10,332 bases of DNA from UBA7803 sp047920935 (lineage in GTDB: Bacteria; Pseudomonadota; Gammaproteobacteria; Pseudomonadales; Azotimanducaceae). Below are positions 5,717 to 10,332 of this stretch, piece by piece. The DNA lies in the NCBI GenBank assembly GCA_047920935.1, contig JBLRXD010000159.1, positions 1-10,332 on the forward strand, given 5' to 3'. The notes beneath the pieces were generated by a model. That model worked only from the letters and a program-made list of their open reading frames with translations, ran no database searches and was not told where the DNA came from. The position numbers and the translations under genes were made by a program. How positions within the stretch are numbered: position 1 is the first letter of the stretch; each line of letters opens with the position of its first letter.

Positions 5717-6562
5717 GTGGCCGTCGACTGGCAGCCGCTGCAGGGTGCGTTCGGCGCGGAGCTCACCGGTCTCGACGTCACCCGCGTGGCGCCAGCCGAG
5801 CTGCTGAGCCTGGCGCATCGTCAGCAGCTGCTGGTGATTCGCGATCAGCGCCTCGACCCCGCCGGGCTGCAGCAACTGGCGGCGAGCCTCGGCGAGTTGG
5901 ACGTCTATCCGTTCGCCGTGCCGTTGCCTGGCACGCCCCACGTGGTGGCGGTGGTGAAGAACCCGGAGGATGCCGCCAACTTCGGTGGCGCCTGGCACAC
6001 CGATACCTCCTACCTGCCGCGGCCGCCGTCGCTGACGCTGCTCTACGCGGTGGAGCTGCCCGCTCGCGGCGGCGACACCCTGTTCGCCGACATGTGCGCT
6101 GCCTTGGCGGCGCTGTCGCCGCGGCTGCGCGCGCTGCTCGAGCAGCTCGAGGCTCACAACACGGCGTCGCTCGTGCACGGCGCTGACGGCGAGCACCAGG
6201 CGGTGGCGGGCCAGAGCGTAGCGCGTCAGGCGGCGGCGGTGGCCACGGAGGCCGATCATCCGGTGGTGCGCGTACACCCCGACACCGGCCGCCGCGCTCT
6301 GTACCTGAGCCGCATCCACAGCGAGCGCTTCGTCGGCATGACCCGCGAAGAGAGCCTGCCGCTGATCGACTTCCTGCAGGCCTTCGCGGTGCGCCCCGAA
6401 CGCTGCACGCGGCTCGTCTGGCGCCCCGGCACCCTGGCCATCTGGGACAACCGCACGGTGCAGCACAACCCGCTGAACGACTACCACGGCGAGCGTCGCG
6501 AGATGCACCGGGTGATTCTGAAAGGCGAGCGGCCCCAGGGCGTGGAGTCGGTTGCTTCCTAG
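5717..6562 (+). CDS. TauD/TfdA-family Fe(II)/2-oxoglutarate-dependent dioxygenase (second of pair)
   Basis: Starting at GTG 5717, two bases after the stop of the first dioxygenase, this gives 281 residues beginning MAVDWQPLQGAFGAEL. No other ATG, GTG or TTG is seen just upstream in frame, and no good ribosome binding site is present, so translational coupling is likely. Iron ligands are His94 and Asp96 (in WHTDTSY) and His250 (in NRTVQHNPLND); Arg261 and Arg265 sit at the TauD-like +11 and +15 positions. It shares with its neighbour LVIRDQ, GGDTLF, RVHPDTGRRALYLSR, AIWDNRT and a GERPQ ending, but the central region (about 100-180) differs, so the two are paralogues that may have different or successive substrates, or form a mixed oligomer. 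A 12-residue tail after GERPQ is unique to this copy. Substrate unknown. Confidence 0.9.
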   Translation: MAVDWQPLQGAFGAELTGLDVTRVAPAELLSLAHRQQLLVIRDQRLDPAGLQQLAASLGELDVYPFAVPLPGTPHVVAVVKNPEDAANFGGAWHTDTSYLPRPPSLTLLYAVELPARGGDTLFADMCAALAALSPRLRALLEQLEAHNTASLVHGADGEHQAVAGQSVARQAAAVATEADHPVVRVHPDTGRRALYLSRIHSERFVGMTREESLPLIDFLQAFAVRPERCTRLVWRPGTLAIWDNRTVQHNPLNDYHGERREMHRVILKGERPQGVESVAS

Positions 6563-6705
6563 CTGATCCGGTTGCGGCCATGCGTGCGTGCCGCGCGTGC
6601 GACTTGTGCCGCGTTGTCCTGTGCACGTAGTATTTTCCCAAGCGGAGGGGTTCTGCCGCCCGGCTTCCGGCTTTTCCGGTTTCCGGCTTGAACGGGGCGC
6701 GCGCA
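6563..6705 (+). promoter_or_regulatory. 143-bp leader of the MFS gene with TTCCGG repeats
   Basis: This is the largest gap in the window. Three TTCCGG units occur at 6665-6670, 6674-6679 and 6681-6686, just before the gene; two are part of a longer TTCCGGCTT copy. A weak sigma-70-like pair, TTGTGC (6604-6609) and TAGTAT (6628-6633) with an 18-base spacer, could drive the MFS gene. A loose GCGGC/GCCGC hairpin (6574-6594) follows the dioxygenase gene without a T-run. Sequence elements are real; function is unproven. Confidence 0.3.
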
Positions 6706-7983
6706 ATGACGACGGCCAGATTCGGCAACTGGTACTACGGCTGGAACGTCCTCGGTACGGCCATGCTGTTCCAGGCGGCGGTCTACGGGTTCACGGTCTA
6801 CACGTTCACGTTCTGGGTGGAGCCCTGGGTGGGCGAGTTCGGCGCAGCGCGCGGCGAGATCATGCTGGCCATGTTTTTCGCACAGGTGCTTTCGGGCGCC
6901 GTCGCACCGTTCGCCGGGCGCGCGTTCGACGTGCTGTCGATGCGCCACGTCATCGCCGCGGCGCTGCTGTTCTTCGGTCTGTGCCAGATTCTGGTGTCTT
7001 TCGCTACGGCCGTGTGGCAGATCGTGGCGCTGTACGCGTTGTTCACCGCGGTCGGGCTGGTGGCGGCCGGCTCCATGGCAGGTCAGATTCTCGCCGTGCG
7101 CTGGTTTGCGTCGCGTCGCGGTCTGGCCATGGGCTGGGTGGCAACCGGCACCTCCATCGGCGGCTTCGCACTGCCACCGCTCGTGGCGACGCTGCTGGTG
7201 AGCTTCGGCTGGCGCACGGCGCATGTGATCGTCGGGCTCAGCGTGCTGTTCATCGTGCTGCCCATCGTCTACCTGCTGGTGCGCAACGCGCCCTCGCAGA
7301 CAGACCTGGCCACTCAGGCCGCTCCAGCCGCCGCAGACTCGAACCATCCCGCATGGAGTACCGCATCGATCCTCCGCTCCCGCGATTTCTGGGCCGTGAT
7401 CCTGGTGGTGGTGCCATTGCTGACCGCGTTCAGCGCGGTGCAGATGAATCTTGCGCCCATCGCCCGAGATCTCGGCGTCGGTGCACAGCAGGCTGCGTTC
7501 ATGATGTCGCTGCTGTCGGGCACCATGATCGGCGGCAAGCTGTTCTTCGGAGCGATGGCGGATCGCTGGGATCTGCGGCCGTTGTTCGCGTTGTCCCTCA
7601 TCTGCATGGCCAGCGGCCTGCTGCTGCTCAACGGCTCGCCGTCGTACTCGTTGCTGCTGTTGGCGAGCGTCATGTTCGGCCTGGCGGTCGGCGGCTATCT
7701 GCCGCTGCTCGGCGCGGTGATCGGCGCCCGCTTCGGTTCGGCATCGTTCGGCCGGGTCCGCGGGCTCACCTGGCCGTTCATTACCTTGAGCGCGATCGGC
7801 GCGCCGCTGGCCGGAATGCTGCGCGATCTCACCGGCAGCTATCAGGGGGCTTTGTGGCTGTTCTTCGCGACCCTGGGTATCTCCGTGCTCGCCGTGGCGG
7901 TGCTGATGCGGCCATCGCGGGCGCCCGTCCTCGCGCCAATCGTGGCGGCGAAAGCCGTCGCCGCCAAACCCGAGGCTTCATAG
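6706..7983 (+). CDS. MFS transporter, monocarboxylate/oxalate-type
   Basis: A 425-residue inner-membrane protein with about twelve hydrophobic segments in two halves separated by a hydrophilic loop (about 193-223). It begins NWYYGWNVLGTAMLFQAAVYGF, the YYGW opening typical of MFS members near the oxalate/formate antiporter and monocarboxylate-porter groups. The loop between helices 2 and 3 has a degenerate motif A (GRAFDVLSMR, 71-80), with a clearer copy in the second half (GAMADRWDLRP, 282-292). RWFASRRGLAMGW (132-144) fits the same group. The ATG at 6706 has GGGG 8 nt upstream; a TTG at 6688 in frame is less likely. The substrate is probably an organic anion. It is co-directional with the dioxygenase pair but 143 bp away, so a shared role is possible rather than shown. 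Confidence 0.92.
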   Translation: MTTARFGNWYYGWNVLGTAMLFQAAVYGFTVYTFTFWVEPWVGEFGAARGEIMLAMFFAQVLSGAVAPFAGRAFDVLSMRHVIAAALLFFGLCQILVSFATAVWQIVALYALFTAVGLVAAGSMAGQILAVRWFASRRGLAMGWVATGTSIGGFALPPLVATLLVSFGWRTAHVIVGLSVLFIVLPIVYLLVRNAPSQTDLATQAAPAAADSNHPAWSTASILRSRDFWAVILVVVPLLTAFSAVQMNLAPIARDLGVGAQQAAFMMSLLSGTMIGGKLFFGAMADRWDLRPLFALSLICMASGLLLLNGSPSYSLLLLASVMFGLAVGGYLPLLGAVIGARFGSASFGRVRGLTWPFITLSAIGAPLAGMLRDLTGSYQGALWLFFATLGISVLAVAVLMRPSRAPVLAPIVAAKAVAAKPEAS

Positions 7984-7997
7984 CGCCGGCGTCTGAC

Positions 7998-8020
7998 AAT
8001 CCGCTGCCGCCGCAGCGATT
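7998..8020 (+). terminator. Hairpin downstream of MFS gene without T-run
   Basis: CGCTGC (8002-8007) pairs with GCAGCG (8012-8017) across a 4-base loop, and AAT/ATT extend the stem past a bulged C. It lies 14 bp after the MFS stop codon. The following bases are GGGCCCC rather than a T-run, so intrinsic termination is doubtful. Confidence 0.25.
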
Positions 8021-8028
8021 GGGCCCCG

Positions 8029-8057
8029 TTATCATTGTGTTAGAACCCGTTTTAAAT
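8029..8057 (+). promoter_or_regulatory. Candidate sigma-70 promoter of the MaoC-type gene pair
   Basis: TTATCA (8029-8034) and TTAAAT (8052-8057), each matching four of six consensus bases, are separated by exactly 17 bases. This is the most AT-rich stretch in its surroundings and lies 39 bp before the first MaoC-type start codon. The spacer contains most of the KstR-like palindrome, as expected for a repressed promoter. Confidence 0.45.
8041..8054 (+). promoter_or_regulatory. KstR-type operator-like palindrome
   Basis: TAGAACCCGTTTTA matches every fixed position of TnnAACnnGTTnnA, the published consensus of the TetR-family repressor KstR, which controls steroid catabolism genes in actinobacteria. 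With one extra pair on each side (8040-8055) the arms are seven bases with one mismatch. It occupies the spacer and the edge of the -10 of the candidate promoter before a two-subunit hydratase. The match is seen; binding by KstR or a related acyl-CoA-responsive TetR protein is inference. Confidence 0.5.
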
Positions 8058-8095
8058 TAGCGTCTGGGTCCAGCTGCTTTGCAGGAAATTCGACC

Positions 8096-8551
8096 ATGAC
8101 CTTACTGAACGAGGAACATCGCGGCTGGATCGGGCATGAGTCCGCGCCCGTCAAGGTGGAGGTGAGCCGCCGCGACATCATCAAGTACGCGCTGGCCACC
8201 GAGCAGCGGCAGGACAAGTATCGGCGTGGTGATGAGGCGCCGCTGATGTTCGTGTTCAATCTGTTCGGCCCGCTGCGCGGCATCGAGGAGCTGCGCGATG
8301 ACGGTCTGCCTCGGGGTGGCGGCGCGGGGCCGAAGCTGCCGCTGAAACGGGTGATGGCTGGCGGCACCGAAATCGTCCAGCACCGCCCCATCCGCCCGGG
8401 AGACGTTCTCACCGGGGTCCAGCGCATTCGCGACATGTACGAAAAGCCCGGACGGCAGGGGCCGCTGATCTTCACCGAACGGGAGCTGCGGGTCACCGAC
8501 GCGGATGGCCAGCCGGTGCTGGAAGAGATTCAGACGAGCATCGCCCGATGA
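8096..8551 (+). CDS. MaoC-type FAS1-like dehydratase domain protein (first hydratase subunit)
   Basis: A 151-residue single hot-dog-fold protein of the MaoC N-terminal/FAS1-like dehydratase type. Supporting segments are the N-terminal VEVSRRDIIKYALAT, the central MFVFNLFGPL, and RVMAGGTEIVQHRPIRPGDVLTG (86-107), closely resembling the 'GGxExxxHRPxRPGDxLT' strand of this family, then TERELRVTDADGQPVLEE. Such proteins usually lack the catalytic motif themselves and pair with a second hot-dog protein to hydrate 2-enoyl-CoA substrates, as in actinobacterial ChsH1-ChsH2 or mesaconyl/itaconyl-CoA hydratases. The ATG has AGGA 9 nt upstream, and its TGA overlaps the next start as ATGA, supporting equimolar partner synthesis. 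Acyl-CoA substrate is unknown. Confidence 0.88.
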   Translation: MTLLNEEHRGWIGHESAPVKVEVSRRDIIKYALATEQRQDKYRRGDEAPLMFVFNLFGPLRGIEELRDDGLPRGGGAGPKLPLKRVMAGGTEIVQHRPIRPGDVLTGVQRIRDMYEKPGRQGPLIFTERELRVTDADGQPVLEEIQTSIAR

Positions 8552-8964
8552 GTCTGCGCATCGCCGATCTGCAGGTGGGTGATCTGCTTCCGGAGCGCGC
8601 CCACACCCCGAGCAACGTATCGTTGTTCCTCTACAACGCCGCGGTGTGGAACCCCCACCGCATTCATTACGACGAGGTTTACACCACCACCGTGGAGAAT
8701 CACCCCGGCATCGTCATCGACGGGCCGCTGCAGGGCGACTGGCTGGCGCAATGCGTCTGCAACTGGCTCGGCGCGGATGGCTCGCTGCGGCGCTTTCACT
8801 ACAGCAATCGGTTGGCAACGCACCTGGGTGACACGTTGACGTCGGGCGGTCGCATAGTGGCGGTGCAGCGGGAACAGCAGGAGGTGGAGGTCGAACTGTG
8901 GATTCGCAACGGCGCAGGCCAGGTGACCTCACCGGGCGGCGCGACGGTGGCGATCTACCGCTGA
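8548..8964 (+). CDS. MaoC-like hot-dog dehydratase/hydratase (second, likely catalytic subunit)
   Basis: A 138-residue hot-dog-fold protein. The hydratase signature reads YNAAVWNPHRIHYDEVY (29-45), close to the 'WNxHRIHYD' form of HTD2-like and itaconyl/mesaconyl-CoA hydratases rather than the GDxNPLH form of PhaJ; in PhaJ-type enzymes the Asp and His of this motif are catalytic, and here His37, His40 and Asp42 are candidates. GIVIDGPLQGDWLAQ (54-68) is the expected following helix. The product likely pairs with the upstream protein as a heteromeric (R)-specific enoyl-CoA hydratase. Its start overlaps the previous stop by 4 bp. No acyl-CoA dehydrogenase or thiolase is in the window, so the pathway cannot be named. 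Confidence 0.88.
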   Translation: MSLRIADLQVGDLLPERAHTPSNVSLFLYNAAVWNPHRIHYDEVYTTTVENHPGIVIDGPLQGDWLAQCVCNWLGADGSLRRFHYSNRLATHLGDTLTSGGRIVAVQREQQEVEVELWIRNGAGQVTSPGGATVAIYR

Positions 8965-8988
8965 GCGCGCGGCCTGGTAGTCAAGTTT

Positions 8989-9033
8989 GTGCTTGGGTAA
9001 GATGCGCCGCCTCAAGCCGCAGACACCCAGGAG
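8989..9033 (+). promoter_or_regulatory. Possible -10 box and ribosome binding site of the DUF481 gene
   Basis: TAAGAT (8998-9003) is a fair -10 box without a clear -35. AGGAG (9029-9033) lies 8 bases before the ATG at 9042 but only 2 bases before the ATG at 9036, which decides the start in favour of 9042. Confidence 0.4.
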
Positions 9034-9041
9034 ATATGCCG

Positions 9042-9800
9042 ATGCCCAGGAAACATTCATCAACGCCGCAGGCGCTCGAGTTCGCGAAGTCGCTGAAGTT
9101 GTGGTTTTGCGTACTCGCCGCGTCGGTGGCGGGCTCAGCCGTTGCAGAGGCGGCCGACGACGGTCCCTGGTCTGGAAAAGTTCGCCTCGGCTACCTCGCC
9201 ACGACCGGGAATTCCGAGACCACGAACATGAACTTCGCGACTTCGGTCGGCTACGCAACCGGCGCCTGGACCCACGGGCTGGCTGCGTCCGCCATCGGTG
9301 CGAATGACGACGAGCAGACGACAGCAGAGGCCTACACCCTCGGGTTTCGATCTACCTATGACTTTTCCGAGTTCGATTATGCATTTGGCCGGGCAGACTG
9401 GCTGAAGGACAAGTTCAGCGGCTACGATCAACAGCTCTCCCAGGCAGTGGGTTACGGCCGCCGCCTGATCAACAGCCCGCAGCAGAAGCTCAACCTCGAA
9501 CTCGGCGCGGGCGCGCGCCAGGCGGAACTGCGCGATGGCGAGACGCAGAGCGACGTCATTGCGCGCTTCGGTGCCGATTACCAGTACCTCATCAACGACC
9601 ATGCCGAGTTCAACTTCAACCTCGGGGTGCAGACCGGCAAGGACAACACCTTCAGCGAAGCGGTGTCCGCCATGAAGACCAACCTGTTCGGCAGCCTCGC
9701 TGCAGTCGTTGCCTACACCGTACGCAACAACAGCGATGTGCCCGCCGGCAGCAAAAAGACCGATGGGATCACCTCGATCTCTCTGGAGTACGCTTTCTGA
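9042..9800 (+). CDS. DUF481-family outer-membrane beta-barrel protein
   Basis: A 252-residue protein with a signal peptide (hydrophobic core about 20-36, cleavage near AEA at 35-38). The mature chain opens with GPWSGKVRLGYLATTGNSETTNMNF (41-65), the hallmark of DUF481/YdiY-like proteins ('GxSGxxxxGxxxxxGNSxxxxxxxx'). Alternating hydrophobic/polar strands continue throughout, such as YDYAFGRADW-like and NLELGAGARQ segments, and it ends EYAF with a terminal Phe, the usual signal for outer-membrane barrel assembly. The family is widespread and its function is poorly defined; E. coli YdiY responds to acid. A GGAG-type site favours ATG 9042 over ATG 9036. The stop codon at 9798-9800 abuts or overlaps the start of the next gene. 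Confidence 0.9.
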   Translation: MPRKHSSTPQALEFAKSLKLWFCVLAASVAGSAVAEAADDGPWSGKVRLGYLATTGNSETTNMNFATSVGYATGAWTHGLAASAIGANDDEQTTAEAYTLGFRSTYDFSEFDYAFGRADWLKDKFSGYDQQLSQAVGYGRRLINSPQQKLNLELGAGARQAELRDGETQSDVIARFGADYQYLINDHAEFNFNLGVQTGKDNTFSEAVSAMKTNLFGSLAAVVAYTVRNNSDVPAGSKKTDGITSISLEYAF

Positions 9801-9832
9801 ATTCCGGATTCGCCGCCGCCGCGAGGTGGCTG

Positions 9833-10332
9833 GTGCTGATCGTGCTGCTCGTGCCCATCAGCGCCCGCAGCCTTGCGTCCGGCCCCGTCACCATTGACGA
9901 CTGCGAGGATCTCTATCTTCCGGAGTCTGTGCACCCGGGCAAGGACGTGGTCTGGATGCCGACGCCCGACTACCTGGTTGATGGCATGTTGCGGTTGGCC
10001 GAGGTCGCCGTTGACGACTACCTGATCGATCTCGGTGCCGGTGATGGCCGGATCGCGATCGCCGCCGCGCGGGATTTCGGGGCCAGGGCCCTCGGCATCG
10101 AGTACGACCGGGACCTCGTGCGGTTGGCGCGGTGCATGGTTGAGGTCGAACGGGTCGAGGACCGTGTGCGAATCGTCGAAGGCGACATCTTCGTCGCGGA
10201 CTTCAGCGACGCCACCGTGCTGACGCTGTTCCTGCTGCCCGAACTCAACCTCTGCATCCGGCACCGGGTGCTGACGATGCGGCCAGGCACCCGGGTGGTT
10301 TCTCATCATTTCGACATGGCGGAGTGGCTCGT
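9833..10332 (+). CDS. Class I SAM-dependent methyltransferase with signal-peptide-like N-terminus (partial)
   Basis: The reading frame is open to the right edge of the window. It contains the 'VWMPTPDYLVDGMLRLA' lead-in and motif I LIDLGAGDGRIAIAAA (about 10022-10069), then ALGIEYDRDLV, whose acidic residue would bind the SAM ribose, and RIVEGDIFVADFSDATVLTLFLLPELN, a strong match to a family of small uncharacterised methyltransferases. A hydrophobic N-terminal stretch LVLIVLLVPISARSLASG precedes the domain, suggesting export or membrane anchoring. I list GTG 9833 (GAGG 7 nt upstream); a CTG at 9797, overlapping the DUF481 stop and 8 nt after GGAG, would give a better n-region (Arg before the hydrophobic core). 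No ATG, GTG or TTG lies between about 9671 and 9833 in this frame. The methyl acceptor is unknown. Confidence 0.85.
   Translation, partial: MLIVLLVPISARSLASGPVTIDDCEDLYLPESVHPGKDVVWMPTPDYLVDGMLRLAEVAVDDYLIDLGAGDGRIAIAAARDFGARALGIEYDRDLVRLARCMVEVERVEDRVRIVEGDIFVADFSDATVLTLFLLPELNLCIRHRVLTMRPGTRVVSHHFDMAEWL

Noticed and set aside
6688..6705. TTG start six codons upstream for the MFS gene
   Set aside because: The ATG at 6706 has a G-rich site at suitable spacing and gives the usual short N-terminus before the first helix.
5549..6706. Minus-strand open frame of 385 codons opposite the dioxygenase genes
   Set aside because: It lies antisense to two strongly supported dioxygenase genes and shows no domain-like pattern.
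6559..7347. Minus-strand open frame of 262 codons opposite the MFS gene
   Set aside because: It is rich in His, Gln, Arg and Glu in the way produced by reading hydrophobic-helix codons backwards; the MFS frame is clearly the real one.
7998..8020. Confident intrinsic terminator after the MFS gene
   Set aside because: The stem is short and bulged and there is no T-run after it, so it is listed only at low confidence.

Overview
The window is GC-rich (by eye roughly two-thirds G+C) and densely coded, with short gaps and several 4-base stop/start overlaps. GreB, ThpR, an ECF sigma factor linked to an EF-hand protein, a DUF481 outer-membrane protein and many exported proteins point to a Gram-negative proteobacterium, most likely a high-GC gammaproteobacterium. 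I see no tRNA, rRNA, insertion sequence, phage gene or CRISPR array. No gap exceeds 150 bases. It reads as ordinary chromosome with several poorly characterised small operons.

Layout. (1) Positions 1-2540, minus strand: a His-rich exported hypothetical protein, greB, a secreted four-EF-hand protein, an ECF sigma factor, and the start of a small protein in the usual anti-sigma position. The last three look like one signalling operon. (2) 2594-3169, plus strand: thpR, which converges on mtnA and overlaps it by 23 bp, with a perfect GC hairpin in the overlap zone. (3) 3147-4852, minus strand: a class II aldolase/adducin-family gene coupled to mtnA, suggesting handling of methylthioribose phosphate from methylthioadenosine salvage. 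(4) 4890-6562, plus strand: two tandem TauD/TfdA-type iron/2-oxoglutarate dioxygenases, divergent from the aldolase gene across only 37 bp. (5) 6706-7983: a 12-helix MFS transporter. (6) 8096-8964: a coupled pair of hot-dog-fold MaoC-type dehydratase subunits. It is preceded by a promoter-like sequence that contains a 14-bp palindrome matching the KstR consensus TnnAACnnGTTnnA. (7) 9042-9800: a DUF481 outer-membrane beta-barrel, followed by (8) a methyltransferase, cut by the window end, that appears to start with a signal peptide.

The most interesting points are four. The first is the possible non-canonical branch of methylthioadenosine metabolism (mtnA plus an unusual class II aldolase, divergent from two dioxygenases). 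The second is the KstR-type operator before the two-subunit hydratase. The third is a hairpin that buries the mtnA start codon. The fourth is the apparently exported SAM-dependent methyltransferase with an uncertain, possibly CTG, start. None of these is proven by sequence alone.
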